In this document: positions 26,276-34,810 of the stretch, piece by piece
Layout: each line of letters opens with the position of its first letter
Position numbering within the stretch: the first letter of the stretch is position 1
Translations under genes and position numbers: made by a program
Source of the DNA: Actinacidiphila glaucinigra
GTDB lineage: Bacteria > Actinomycetota > Actinomycetes > Streptomycetales > Streptomycetaceae
Length of the DNA: 64,000 nucleotides
Direction of reading: 5' to 3'
NCBI RefSeq assembly: GCF_900188405.1
Contig: NZ_FZOF01000022.1
Span: 62,001-126,000 of the forward strand
The notes under the pieces: generated by a model
What the model was told of the DNA's origin: nothing
What the model saw: only the letters and a program-made list of their open reading frames with translations
Databases searched by the model: none

Positions 26276-27007
26276 TCAGCGGATCGCCAGGACCAGGGCC
26301 ACGACGTAGTGCTCGTCCACCATGCCGTCGGGGAACTGCCGGGCCAGGTGCTCCCGTTCGGCGGCGAGGAAGGCCCGGGAGCGCTCCTCGCCGCTCACCA
26401 GGAACGCCGACTGGGTGCCGATGTTCGCCAGGTGCACCTCGACGGGCACCCGCCGCGACCACGGCACCCGGAGCTCGGTGAACCCCGGCCCGTCCGGCAG
26501 CCGCCCCGCGCGGGGGTGGGACAGCGCCGCGAAGAAGCCGCGCAGCCGCGTCTGCTCGGCGGCGATCCACGGCACCGAGATGTCGGGGTCGTTGCGCCAC
26601 AGGGCGAACGCGCCGCCCGGCCGCAGCACCCGCAGGGCCTCCGGCACCGACCGCCGGGGATCGGTCCAGTGCCACGCCTGGGCGTACGTGACGAAGTCGA
26701 AGGCGCCGGAGGCCAGCGGCAGCCGGTCGCCGTCCCCGCGGACCAGGGCGACGTCCGGCAGGTTGCGGCGCAGCTCCGCGGCCATGCCGTCGCCGGGCTC
26801 CACGGCCACGACCCGGGCGCCGCGGTCGTGCAGCAGCGCGGTGGCGATGCCCGTCCCGGCGCCCACGTCGGCGACCAGGGCACCGCTCAGCGGGCGCCCC
26901 GCCAGCTCCTCGACGGCGTCGAGGAGGGCGGGCGGGTAGGAGGGGCGGTTCGCGGCGTACCGTCCGGCGGCACGGTCGAAGGAGCGGGCGCGAGGTGAAC
27001 CGGTCAT
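26276..27007 (-). CDS. class I SAM-dependent methyltransferase
   Basis: 243 aa. The SAM-binding motif I is VADVGAGTGIATALL, the acidic residue after strand 2 is in VVAVEPGDGM, and motif post-I/II are at LVRGDGDRLPLAS and FDFVTYAQAWHWTDP. The start is chosen at 27007 because the family begins with the ARSFDRAAGRYAANRPSYP segment. Substrate unknown; the layout resembles the UbiE/Trans-aconitate type. Confidence 0.9.
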   Translation of the reverse strand: MTGSPRARSFDRAAGRYAANRPSYPPALLDAVEELAGRPLSGALVADVGAGTGIATALLHDRGARVVAVEPGDGMAAELRRNLPDVALVRGDGDRLPLASGAFDFVTYAQAWHWTDPRRSVPEALRVLRPGGAFALWRNDPDISVPWIAAEQTRLRGFFAALSHPRAGRLPDGPGFTELRVPWSRRVPVEVHLANIGTQSAFLVSGEERSRAFLAAEREHLARQFPDGMVDEHYVVALVLAIR

Positions 27008-27048
27008 ACGTCCATGATCCTCCGCCCCGGCCCTCCGGCGACGACCGG

Positions 27049-28533
27049 TCAGTCCCAGCCTCCCGAGCCGTAGGCCCCGGCGCCCGCGGCGGGGCGGATC
27101 CACCGCGTGGCCAGGAACGCGAGGCAGCTCACGGCGACGATCAGCAGACCGGGGCCGATGCCGCCGCCGCTGCCGATCGCGCCCAGGGACGTCGGATCGC
27201 TCGCGGTGCCCGGGTAGACCGGCGCGCCGCCCGGAGCCGTCGGGGCGCCGGGCACCCCAGGCGCCGCCTGCTGCCCGCCCTGGCCGGTCCCGGAGCCGCC
27301 CGAACCGCCTCCCGCGCCGCCGCCCGCCTCACGGGTGGGCGCACCCGCGCTGGCGGACGGCGTACCCGGCGTTTCGCCGCCGGCGGCCGGCGTCGCGGCG
27401 TCGCCGCCGTCCGTGGCGCGCGGCAGGCTCACACCGAGCGCGGCCATCGCCGTGCTCACCGGCTGGAAGAAGGTGATGCCGCCGGCGGTGCAGTCGCCGC
27501 TGCCGCCCGAGGTGATCCCCAGCGCGAAGCCCTGGGCGAACAGGGGGCCGCCGCTGTCACCGGGCTCGGCGCACACGGTGGTCTGTATGAGACCGCTGAC
27601 CGCGCCCTCGGGGTAGTTGACCGTCGCGTTCAGTCCGGTGACCTGACCGGAGTGCAGCCCCGAGGTGCTGCCGCTGCGGAAGACCTCCTGACCCACGAAC
27701 GGGTCGGCCGCGCCCGTGATGCGGACCACGCGGCCGGAGCCGACCCCGACGACGCTGCTGTGGTCCGAGCCGTCGTTCTGGTACTGCACGAGCGAGAAGT
27801 CGCCGCCGGGGAACGAGGTCGAGACGGTGGTGCCGACGGGCTTGGTCCCCTGGTTGTCGGCGAACCAGCCGGTGCCCGGCGGCCCGCAGTGACCGGCCGT
27901 CAGGATGAAGTCGGTCGTGCCGTTGGTGACGTTGAAGCCGGCGGAACAGCGGCTGCCCCGGGTCAGGATCGGCGCCGCCCCCGCGGTCCTGGTCGTGAAG
28001 GCGGCCTCGGTGCGCTCCATGCGCACCTGCGCGCCGATGCCGTCCGCGACGGACTGCAGCCGTGCCCACTCCTGCGCGGAGACCGTGCTGTCGGCCAGCA
28101 CGAGGACCTCGTTGGAGACCGGGTCCACCGACCAGGCCGTGCCGGGCACGCGCGGGGCCTCCCGCAGCTCGCCGGCCGCGTCCTGCAGGTCACGCATGCT
28201 GTAGCGGACGACCTCCGCCCGGGCGCCCGCCCGGGCGACCTCGGCCGCGGTGTCCTCGTCGGTCACGGCGACCACCGGGCGGCCCTCGTCGTCCACCCAG
28301 CTGCCGCCGGTGCGGGCGTCGCCGAGTCGCGCCGCCAGGTCTCTGGCGAGGCCCGCCGCGTCCGCCGGGCCCCGCGCGCCGTCGGGTGCGTCCAGCACCC
28401 GGCTGCCGCTCCTGGGCTGCGTGCCGTCGGGGGCCGCCCCGAAGGCCTGCGACATCATGACTCCGCCGCAGACGACTCCCGCGACGGCCACGAGTCGCAG
28501 CGCGCGCTGCACCTGACGCCGTTTGCGCCTCAC
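27049..28533 (-). CDS. streptogrisin-type S1 serine protease with C-terminal membrane anchor
   Basis: 494 aa from a GTG. A signal peptide (VAVAGVVCGGVMMSQAFGAAP) is followed by a propeptide of about 140 residues of the alpha-lytic type. The mature domain begins near ILTRGSRCSAGFNV and carries the triad His (TAGHC), Asp (GGDFSLVQY) and Ser (GDSGGP). The usual secreted enzyme would end near VSTAMAALGVSLP. Here a Gly/Pro/Ala linker of about 80 residues and a final helix (GPGLLIVAVSCLAFLATRWI) follow, so the protease is probably held at the membrane rather than released. Confidence 0.92.
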   Translation of the reverse strand: MRRKRRQVQRALRLVAVAGVVCGGVMMSQAFGAAPDGTQPRSGSRVLDAPDGARGPADAAGLARDLAARLGDARTGGSWVDDEGRPVVAVTDEDTAAEVARAGARAEVVRYSMRDLQDAAGELREAPRVPGTAWSVDPVSNEVLVLADSTVSAQEWARLQSVADGIGAQVRMERTEAAFTTRTAGAAPILTRGSRCSAGFNVTNGTTDFILTAGHCGPPGTGWFADNQGTKPVGTTVSTSFPGGDFSLVQYQNDGSDHSSVVGVGSGRVVRITGAADPFVGQEVFRSGSTSGLHSGQVTGLNATVNYPEGAVSGLIQTTVCAEPGDSGGPLFAQGFALGITSGGSGDCTAGGITFFQPVSTAMAALGVSLPRATDGGDAATPAAGGETPGTPSASAGAPTREAGGGAGGGSGGSGTGQGGQQAAPGVPGAPTAPGGAPVYPGTASDPTSLGAIGSGGGIGPGLLIVAVSCLAFLATRWIRPAAGAGAYGSGGWD

Positions 28534-28748
28534 CGTGCCCCCAATATCCGCTTATGTACCTGCAGGTCACCGGCATGAGCTGCCGCGGGTCCCGAGCGGG
28601 GACCCGGCCTTCCATACGTGCGCGGGAGCCGCAGTGCTCACCGCTCGCGCCGAAGATGCGGAACGCTCCCGGGTGCCCGGGGCGGTGAAGCGCTCTATGG
28701 TGGCCGGGGCGCCGGACCCGGCGATCCAGCGAGGCATCGAGGAGCGAC

Positions 28749-29192
28749 ATGGGCGGTCAGTTCGAGGCGGTCGTCGAGGTCGGCCGTCCCGTGGCGGAGG
28801 TCTTCGCCTTCCTCGCGGACGGGCGCAACGACCCGAAGTTCAGCCCCAGGGTGCAGGAGATCCTGCGGACGCCGGACGCCCCGACCGCGGTCGGCACGGT
28901 GTTCACCAGCATCGTGAAGGACGCCGGGATGAAGTCCCACCGGGAGTTCCGGATCACCGAGTTCGACCCGCCCAACCGGATCCGCTGGACCGAGCAGTCG
29001 AAGAACCTGGTCACCGCCGAGGGCGGTTACGACCTGGAGCCGGTCTCCGAGACCACCACCAGGGTGCGGATCTTCAACCACCTGGAAGGGCACGGTCTCG
29101 GGAAGCTGCTGGTGGGACTCGCGCTGAGCGCCGCACGCAAGGACGCACCGGCGTTCGGCCAGCGGATCAAGGCCGCCGTCGAGGCCTCCTGA
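28749..29192 (+). CDS. SRPBCC-family (polyketide cyclase/START-like) protein
   Basis: 147 aa; GAGGAG precedes the ATG. The helix-grip fold is recognisable from FEAVVEVGRPVAEVFAFLAD, KFSPRVQEILRTP, and the strands FRITEFDPPNRIRWTEQS and YDLEPVSETTTRVRIF. These proteins bind hydrophobic ligands in a deep cavity. In Streptomyces most stand-alone members are uncharacterised. A hairpin terminator follows at 29228. Confidence 0.88.
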   Translation: MGGQFEAVVEVGRPVAEVFAFLADGRNDPKFSPRVQEILRTPDAPTAVGTVFTSIVKDAGMKSHREFRITEFDPPNRIRWTEQSKNLVTAEGGYDLEPVSETTTRVRIFNHLEGHGLGKLLVGLALSAARKDAPAFGQRIKAAVEAS

Positions 29193-29227
29193 CCCGGCCG
29201 CCGGCCCGTGCCGCCGTCGCGGCACAG

Positions 29228-29265
29228 GTCACCCGGGCCCGCCGCCGACAGCGGACCCGGGTGAC
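29228..29265 (+). terminator. hairpin terminator after the SRPBCC gene
   Basis: GTCACCCGGG (29228-29237) and CCCGGGTGAC (29256-29265) are perfect inverted copies, with a GC-rich 18-nt loop that can pair further. It lies 36 bp past the stop at 29192. It could also serve the convergent gene ending at 29329. Confidence 0.65.
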
Positions 29266-29328
29266 GTACTCGGGGGTTGCGCTCGCCGAGGCCGGACGGC
29301 GGCCCGGCGGATCAGTAGGCGCGGCGGA

Positions 29329-30450
29329 TCAGTAGCGGAGCACCGCCGCGATCCGGTCGTGCTCCACGAGGCTGTCCGGCGCCACGAAGCGGACCTCGGC
29401 GCCCTTGTCGAGTGCGGTCTCCACCAGCTCGTCCACGATGTCCTCGCGGATGCCCTCCTCGAAGCCGCCCGCCTCCGGCGCGTCACCGTCGACCGGCGTG
29501 AGATGACCGTCGCTCAGGCGCACCGCGCGCTGGAAGTCCTCCTCGACCACGACGAGTTCGGCGCGGCCCTCGCACACCGACTCCCACACCTCGTCCAGCC
29601 CGGCCGCGAAGATCCTGCGGCCGCGGGCGTCCACCAGCCTGCGGCCGATGCGTTCCGCCTCCCGCTCCGCGAACTCCTTCTGCGCCGGGGCGAGTTCCTG
29701 GAGCAGCGCCGGCGCGGGGCCGTTCGCCAGGCCGCCCTTGTGCACGACGGCCACCGCGGCGTCTGCGGCGGTGCCGACCTCCTTGAGCAGGGCGACCGCG
29801 TCCGGCAGGCCGACCAGGTACAGCGGCCGGTCGTCGGCGGCCAGGAGCACGGCGAGCGCGCTGTCGACGGACCTCAGGAACCGCCGCGTCTCCTCGTCCC
29901 GGAAGGTGCTCGGGTGGTCCCCGACCTGCTCCTGACGCTCGGGGTCCCACTGCACGGGATCAGGCTCCAGCGGGAAGCCCCGGGCGTCCTGCGGGTGCAG
30001 CGACTGGCCGCTGCCGCCCCACAGCGTGGCCCGGTCGGCCGCCACCGTGAGCACCCAGTACGGGCGGGCCCTGGCCTTCGCGGCGACCAGATTGCGGGTG
30101 AGGAAGCTGTCGCTGAGCACCACGCGCTCGGGGACGGCCCGGGGCAGGGTCCAGATCTGGTGGTCCCGTTCCGTGGCGTACATCACGAGCCCGTCCAGCG
30201 AGTAGCGCAGGTCGACCTCGGCGGCGGCCGCCTTGAGCTGAGTTTTGATGGCCATCCGGGCCCGGCGGGACGCCTCGGGATCGTGCTCGATCCGGCGCTC
30301 GGCCTCGGCGAGAAGATTGCGCAGCCGTACGGCGTCCTGGGCGTTGTCCGGTTGGCGCCGGTGCGTCGGCATGGTCAGCGACACCGCCGGATAAGGCCTG
30401 GTCGCGCGCAGTTCTCGCAGGGTGCCGACCGTCAGGGCATCGGTTTCCAT
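29329..30450 (-). CDS. baeRF (bacterial archaeo-eukaryotic release-factor-like) family protein
   Basis: 373 aa from an ATG at 30450 with AGGGAG. The N-terminal part (YPAVSLTMPTHRRQPDNAQDAVRLRNLLAEA), the central strand RPLYLVGLPDAVALLKEV and the C-terminal DELVETALDKGAEVRFVAPD are typical of the baeRF-type family. These proteins share the fold of eRF1 domains and are proposed to act at ribosomes. Bacterial members are often called 'chemotaxis protein' by misannotation. A 14-bp direct repeat spans its stop codon. Confidence 0.8.
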   Translation of the reverse strand: METDALTVGTLRELRATRPYPAVSLTMPTHRRQPDNAQDAVRLRNLLAEAERRIEHDPEASRRARMAIKTQLKAAAAEVDLRYSLDGLVMYATERDHQIWTLPRAVPERVVLSDSFLTRNLVAAKARARPYWVLTVAADRATLWGGSGQSLHPQDARGFPLEPDPVQWDPERQEQVGDHPSTFRDEETRRFLRSVDSALAVLLAADDRPLYLVGLPDAVALLKEVGTAADAAVAVVHKGGLANGPAPALLQELAPAQKEFAEREAERIGRRLVDARGRRIFAAGLDEVWESVCEGRAELVVVEEDFQRAVRLSDGHLTPVDGDAPEAGGFEEGIREDIVDELVETALDKGAEVRFVAPDSLVEHDRIAAVLRY

Positions 30451-30566
30451 GATCGCCTCCCTGAGGGGTCCGCGGTTGCGCCCCGCGGACGGGGGCAGCC
30501 CACACCCCGAGCCTCGCACACCAGCCGGGCCGCCGCCTTTCGGGGACGGCCCGGGCGGCGTGACGT

Positions 30567-30800
30567 TCAGGCGCCGTTGCGGTGGTGCGCGCCGAAGCCG
30601 GAGTCCCAGGCCCACATGTGGGTGCAGCCGGGGCACTGCAGATGCAGCACGGGTCCCTTGTTCGACAGCAAGTAGCGCCAGTGGTCGGGGCAGTTGCGGC
30701 CCGCGGCGCAGGTGGCGCACTCGCGGTGGTCCGCGCAGCGCGGGCAGGGGACCCACGCCCGGCGGCCCGGGTCGGCCGTCGGATCAATCGGAAGCAGCAC
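30567..30800 (-). CDS. small zinc-ribbon protein
   Basis: 77 aa from a GTG at 30800 with GGAGG 6 nt upstream. The start overlaps the end of the upstream gene by 17 bp. Cysteines are arranged as CPRC, CATC, NC and CPGC, enough for two zinc sites, with His-rich ends (HMWAW, GAHHRNG). Such proteins may bind nucleic acid or serve as partner subunits; no family name can be given. It is coupled to the small acidic protein upstream. Confidence 0.65.
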   Translation of the reverse strand: MLLPIDPTADPGRRAWVPCPRCADHRECATCAAGRNCPDHWRYLLSNKGPVLHLQCPGCTHMWAWDSGFGAHHRNGA

Positions 30801-31050
30801 CGTCGTCCTCCCCGGTCGCCTCACGGGGCGGCAGCACACCGGCGGCCACGAGCGTGCGGTACACCGCTTCCTGCTCCTCGTCGAGGCCGGAGTAGAGCAG
30901 CCGGTAGGCCGCGTCCTCCCCGCGAAGCACGGCCACCGGGTCCCAGTCGTCGCCGAGGGCGGCGAGGACCTCGGCCCGGCGGCGGGTCTCGTGGTCGGTG
31001 AAGTCCAGCTCGAACGCGTGGAGGCGGTCCGGGGTGTCGTCGTCGTTCAT
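30784..31050 (-). CDS. small DUF6400-like acidic protein
   Basis: 88 aa from an ATG at 31050. Features are HAFELDFTDHETRRRAEVLAALG, DDWDPVAVLRGEDAAYRLLYSGLD and AVYRTLVAAGVLP, a pattern I associate with DUF6400 of actinomycetes. It is predicted soluble and mostly helical. It is encoded just upstream of, and overlapping, the zinc-ribbon gene, so the two products may work together. Function unknown. Confidence 0.7.
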   Translation of the reverse strand: MNDDDTPDRLHAFELDFTDHETRRRAEVLAALGDDWDPVAVLRGEDAAYRLLYSGLDEEQEAVYRTLVAAGVLPPREATGEDDGAASD

Positions 31051-31152
31051 GTCGCCCGCTCCCGGGGCAATCGGGGATGAATCCACTCTGTGTAACAAAG
31101 TGTCGTGCCCTGGGGAAAGCTTTTCCCGCCCCGATGTGACGAACTCCATGCG

Positions 31153-31189
31153 GCTCCGCCGCTGGTCAGGGACGTACCAGCGGCGGAGC
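31153..31189 (-). terminator. strong hairpin terminator after the VanZ-like gene
   Basis: A 14-bp perfect inverted repeat (31153-31166 and 31176-31189) with a 9-nt loop lies 21 bp beyond the stop at 31210 on the minus strand. It also separates this gene from the promoter region of the 31050 gene. Confidence 0.75.
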
Positions 31190-31209
31190 GCCAGGGAGCC
31201 GGACCCCGC

Positions 31210-31977
31210 TCAGGAGCGCCGGGCGGCCTTGCGGCGGACCGTCCCGAAGGACGGGAACGACCTGCGAGGGCCCGGCTCCGCGGCCTTGGCGCCCTTCGCG
31301 GCCCCCTTCCGGGCGCCCTTCCCGGCTGCCGCGGACTTCCCGGTCTTCCCCGCCGTGCTGGTCTTCCCGGCCGCGCCGCTCCCGCGACCCCGGAACGCCT
31401 TGGTGATCCTCGACGTCCTGGTGCCGGCCGCGGGCTTCGCCGCCGGGGCCGGGTCCTCTGCGGGGCCCGCCGGGCGGACGTCGTGCACGGCACGGCCCAG
31501 GCGGCGCCCGAAGAGCAGGTAGCCCAGCAGGGCACCGGCGGTGTTCATGATCACGTCATCGACGTCGAAGGCACGGCCCTGCACCACCGCCCCCTGCGCC
31601 AGTTCCACGAGGATCATCACCAGCCCGGTCGTCACCACCACGCGCAGCGCCCCGCGCGCCTTGGGCGCCAGCACCGGGAGCAGCACGCCGAAGGGCATGC
31701 CCAGCAGCACGTTCCCCCCGACCTGCCGCACGGCGCCCGCCACCGTGTAGCGCTCGTAGTACTGCCGCAGTGAGGCACCCGGCTGCAGATTCGCGTGCGC
31801 GAGCCCCTCCGAGGCGTACGACGGCGCCAGTGTCGCCCGGGCCAGCACCGCCCCGAACGCGACCATCGCCACGAACGCCAGCGCCATCGCCGCCCACCGG
31901 GCAAGCGCGGCCAGCGGTGACCGCCGGCCCTCTCCCGATCCTTCCGCCGTACGCCCGCGCACCGCCGATCGAGCCAC
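31210..31977 (-). CDS. VanZ-family membrane protein with lysine/alanine-rich tail
   Basis: 255 aa from a GTG with AGGAGG upstream. The first about 165 residues are a VanZ domain with four to five helices (WAAMALAFVAMVAFGAVLA, VGGNVLLGMPFGVLLPVLAP, VVVTTGLVMILVELAQ) and the conserved FDVDDVIMNTAGALLGY. The last about 85 residues are low-complexity and very basic (AAGKGARKGAAKGAKAAEPG), like the tails of Streptomyces HupS or histone H1. VanZ proteins modify glycopeptide susceptibility or the cell envelope; the tail would lie in the cytosol and could bind DNA or acidic lipids. Confidence 0.88.
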   Translation of the reverse strand: MARSAVRGRTAEGSGEGRRSPLAALARWAAMALAFVAMVAFGAVLARATLAPSYASEGLAHANLQPGASLRQYYERYTVAGAVRQVGGNVLLGMPFGVLLPVLAPKARGALRVVVTTGLVMILVELAQGAVVQGRAFDVDDVIMNTAGALLGYLLFGRRLGRAVHDVRPAGPAEDPAPAAKPAAGTRTSRITKAFRGRGSGAAGKTSTAGKTGKSAAAGKGARKGAAKGAKAAEPGPRRSFPSFGTVRRKAARRS

Positions 31978-32082
31978 GGACTACCCCCTCCTCTTGGTCT
32001 GTTCCGGTCGTGGTCTCCCCGTGTCACAGACCGGATACCCCAAGCGCCCCCCGCGATGCCATCGACCGCCGTGCGGTGCCGG

Positions 32083-33306
32083 TCAACTCGGGGGCGCCGC
32101 CCGCCCGGAAGGCGGCGGGGGTGCCGCGGGCGGACCACCGCCCGCGCGGCCGGCGGCCGGCACCAGGGCGGGCAGCCGGCTGATCGCCAGGACGGCCGCG
32201 TCGTCGTCGAGGCAGCCGCCCACGTGGGCGAGGAGATCGGCGCACAGGCGGTCCACCAGAGCCTCGGGATCACCGGCCGGCTGTCCGGCCAGCCGGCCGG
32301 TCAGCGGGTAGAACGCGCCGGACGCGTCACGTGCCTCGACGACCCCGTCGGTGTACAGCAGCAGGGTGTCGCCCGGCCCGAAGGGGAACGTCCGCACCGT
32401 GGGCTCCTCGCCGGCCCCGCCGACGAACTGCGTCAGCCCCAGCGGCGGCGCGGGCGCGGGCATGTCCAGCGAGGTCACCCGGCCGTCGTGCAGTACCAGC
32501 GGCGGGGGATGACCGCAGGTGACGAGGTGGACCACCGGCTTGTCGTCCGGTATGTCGGCGACGACGGCGGTGACGAACGACTCGGCCTCGTCCTCGGCCC
32601 GTCCGGCCTCCGCGGCGGGATCGGTGAGCTCCGACGACAGGGCCCGCTCCAGCCACAGGACCAGGGCCGGCAGCTCCGCCTGCCGGTGGGCCACGGCACG
32701 GAAGGCGCCCAGGGTCAGCGCGGCCTCGTTCACCGCCTCCATGCCCTTGCCGCGGACGTCGCCCACGATCACCCGGGTGCCGCCGTCCGTCCGCACCGCC
32801 GCGTACAGGTCCCCGCCGATCTGCGCCTCCGCCTCCGCGGCGAGGTAGACCGAGGCGACGCACAGCGGTCCGATGCGCCGGGGGATGGGCCGCAGCAGCA
32901 CCCGCTGCGCGGTCTCGGCCACCGAACGCAGCCGGGTCACCTGCCGCTGGTGCTTGACGCGCAGATGGGCGAAGAAGGTCGCCAGCACCGACATCAGGGC
33001 CAGGGTGGCGATCTGCGCCGAGTGGTTGAGGTCCAGGGGCGTCGTGCGCACCCCCGCCACGAGGATCTGCGCGGCCACCGCGACCCCGCCGACGATCGCC
33101 GTCGTCCTGGCACCGGCGAACGACGCGGTGATCGCGGGGGCGGCGACCAGGAACGGTCCCAGATGGACGTCGGGCGGCGCCATGATGTCGACGGCGGTGA
33201 CCACCAGGATCAGCATGATCATGGCAGCCACCAGGAGATGCCCGGGCCGCCACGACCGCCCCCACTGCCCCAGGCGCCGTGCCACATCCATTACTCCTGG
33301 ATACAC
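32083..33306 (-). CDS. membrane-bound PP2C-type (SpoIIE) phosphatase
   Basis: 407 aa from a GTG at 33306; an ATG at 33291 has AGGAG only 2 nt away. About four N-terminal helices (LLVAAMIMLILVVTAVDIM, VAAPAITASFAGARTTAIVGGVAV, and LATLALMSVLATFF) carry a SpoIIE phosphatase domain with metal ligands in GGDLYAA, VGDVRGKGM and LDDDAAVLAISR. The C-terminus is Pro/Ala-rich. This is the common actinomycete 'DUF/7TM-less PP2C' type thought to act in partner switching. It is the second SpoIIE protein in the window. Confidence 0.9.
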   Translation of the reverse strand: MYPGVMDVARRLGQWGRSWRPGHLLVAAMIMLILVVTAVDIMAPPDVHLGPFLVAAPAITASFAGARTTAIVGGVAVAAQILVAGVRTTPLDLNHSAQIATLALMSVLATFFAHLRVKHQRQVTRLRSVAETAQRVLLRPIPRRIGPLCVASVYLAAEAEAQIGGDLYAAVRTDGGTRVIVGDVRGKGMEAVNEAALTLGAFRAVAHRQAELPALVLWLERALSSELTDPAAEAGRAEDEAESFVTAVVADIPDDKPVVHLVTCGHPPPLVLHDGRVTSLDMPAPAPPLGLTQFVGGAGEEPTVRTFPFGPGDTLLLYTDGVVEARDASGAFYPLTGRLAGQPAGDPEALVDRLCADLLAHVGGCLDDDAAVLAISRLPALVPAAGRAGGGPPAAPPPPSGRAAPPS

Positions 33307-33345
33307 CCGCGCCCCTGGCCCTGCCCGCCGGTGGGGTTCCGCGCC

Positions 33346-33780
33346 TCAGGAGCGCCACTTCTCCCGGACCAGCACCTCCTGGATGCGCCAGCCCGTCCCG
33401 GTGTGCCGCAGGCCGAACGTGTAACGGCCGCCGCACACGAAGTTGGGGGCCGTCGTCTTCGTCCCCGGGTCGTCCAGCCGCATGGGGTTGACGTAGTCGG
33501 CCAGCGCCACGGCCGAGGGGGGCTCGAGGGTGATCCGGCGGTTGACGATCAGGTGCTGGCGCACGGGGAACAGCCGCATCGTCGAGGCGAGCCAGTCGGC
33601 GATCTCGGTGGCGGGACCGGCGATGCCGCCCGCGGAGGTGTAGTCGGCCCGGCCGTCCGGGGTGAAGAGCGCGACGTACGCCGTCCAGTCGCCGTCGTCG
33701 ACGGCCGCCCCGTAGCCGCTGATCAGCTCGTCCACGGCCAGCCGGTCCAGCAGGGTCTCCCACTCCGCTCGCGTCGTCAT
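33346..33780 (-). CDS. SnoaL-like/NTF2-like protein
   Basis: 144 aa from an ATG at 33780. NTF2-fold signatures are LAVDELISGYGAAVDDGDWTAY, FTPDGRADYTSAGG, and the final strand YTFGLRHTGTGWRIQEVLVREKW. The His-Leu segment in FPVRQHLIVNRRI fits the conserved pocket. Such proteins include hydroxylating-dioxygenase small-subunit-like and ketosteroid-isomerase-like enzymes; this one cannot be assigned. It lies upstream of the phosphatase gene on the same strand with a 39-bp gap. Confidence 0.82.
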   Translation of the reverse strand: MTTRAEWETLLDRLAVDELISGYGAAVDDGDWTAYVALFTPDGRADYTSAGGIAGPATEIADWLASTMRLFPVRQHLIVNRRITLEPPSAVALADYVNPMRLDDPGTKTTAPNFVCGGRYTFGLRHTGTGWRIQEVLVREKWRS

Positions 33781-33858
33781 CGGCACAGTGTTGGGCACAC
33801 GGCGCGAAGAGCCAAGACACGTGCGGCGGTCAACCGCGCCGGGAACCGGCCGAAGGCG

Positions 33859-34137
33859 TCAATCCGGCAGCGGGATGCGCATGCCCACCGAGCCCCGCAG
33901 ATCGAGCCACGCGGCGGAAGGCCCACGGACCAGCCGCATGATCACGGTGTCGCAGCCGGGACAGCGCGCCACCAGACCGGGAGCGTGGTCGTACACGCGC
34001 AGCGAGGCGACCGGCCCGGTGAGTCCGCAGCCCACGCAGCGGCCCACGGCGGCCGTCATGTCCACCGCGAAGATCTCCCGGAGCGGTCCGGCCAGCGCGT
34101 TGCCGTCGGTGTACGCGTCCGTGCCCTGTGCGCTCAT
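33859..34137 (-). CDS. DUF6510-like zinc-ribbon protein
   Basis: 92 aa; GGGAGG precedes the ATG. The N-terminal DGNALAGPLREIFAVDMTAA, the zinc ligands CVGC and CPGC, and the C-terminal IMRLVRGPSAAWLDLRG match the pattern I associate with DUF6510. Function is unknown; members often lie beside redox genes, but no such gene is adjacent here. Confidence 0.75.
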   Translation of the reverse strand: MSAQGTDAYTDGNALAGPLREIFAVDMTAAVGRCVGCGLTGPVASLRVYDHAPGLVARCPGCDTVIMRLVRGPSAAWLDLRGSVGMRIPLPD

Positions 34138-34287
34138 CCCAGCCTCCCGTCGGCCCGGCCGTCCCCGGCGCCACCCACCCTACGCAGCCGACGCCCACCC
34201 CGCCCGCGCACGCGGTCCGCCCACCCGCCGTACGGCCCCGGCACAGCCGGTGGCGTGCGGGTTTCCCGGCATTGGGATCATGTCCCC

Positions 34288-34773
34288 ATGGCCCGCACCG
34301 CTGCTCCGGATCCCCACGACACGACGCCTGTGCACGACGCCGCCCCGGTGAACCACGTCGAGGAGGTCGGCCCCCTCCCGCGGCGGGGCCGTGCACCGGA
34401 ACCGCCCCCTGCCCCGCGGGGGAGCAGCGGCTTCCACGTCCCCGAAGCCGCCTGTTTCCGCGAAGTGTTCGGCGTCGCGCCCGTGCCGGAGGAGGGCTGC
34501 GAACACGTGGAGGTCCTTGAGCTCGTGGTCGACGAGCACGACGTCCTCTGCTTCTCGTACGACGTCATCCTCGGCTCGTTCATGGTCCGCTGGCTGCGCG
34601 ACGACGACGAGATTCTCAGCGTCTACCGGGAGGGCGCGCGCGGGATCCGGATCGAGGACGGTGTCCGGGAGAAGTACATAGTGGTGCACTTCGAGTTGGG
34701 GGGACACGAAGGGAGCCTGAGCATTCGGGTGTACCCGGACGTCTCCGTGAGCGATCGTCTGATGGACACATGA
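34288..34773 (+). CDS. hypothetical protein upstream of a CdiI-like gene
   Basis: 161 aa. The first 45 residues are His/Pro/Ala-rich and may be untranslated or disordered. The remaining about 115 residues form a plausible alpha/beta domain (FHVPEAACFREVFG, HVEVLELVVDEHDVLCFSYDVILGSFMVRWL, KYIVVHFELGGHEGSLSIRVYPDVS). I recognise no family. It ends 37 bp before the CdiI-like gene, so it may be a further immunity protein or a remnant partner. The true start is uncertain. Confidence 0.5.
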   Translation: MARTAAPDPHDTTPVHDAAPVNHVEEVGPLPRRGRAPEPPPAPRGSSGFHVPEAACFREVFGVAPVPEEGCEHVEVLELVVDEHDVLCFSYDVILGSFMVRWLRDDDEILSVYREGARGIRIEDGVREKYIVVHFELGGHEGSLSIRVYPDVSVSDRLMDT

Positions 34774-34810
34774 GACCGCGTTCGGAAGCAGGCCGTAGGA
34801 CAATCGATCG

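Noticed and set aside
29305-29335. 14-bp direct repeat at the end of the baeRF gene
   Set aside because: Two copies of CGGCGGATCAGTAG exist (29305-29318, 29322-29335), but they look like a small slippage duplication around the stop codon and suggest no function.
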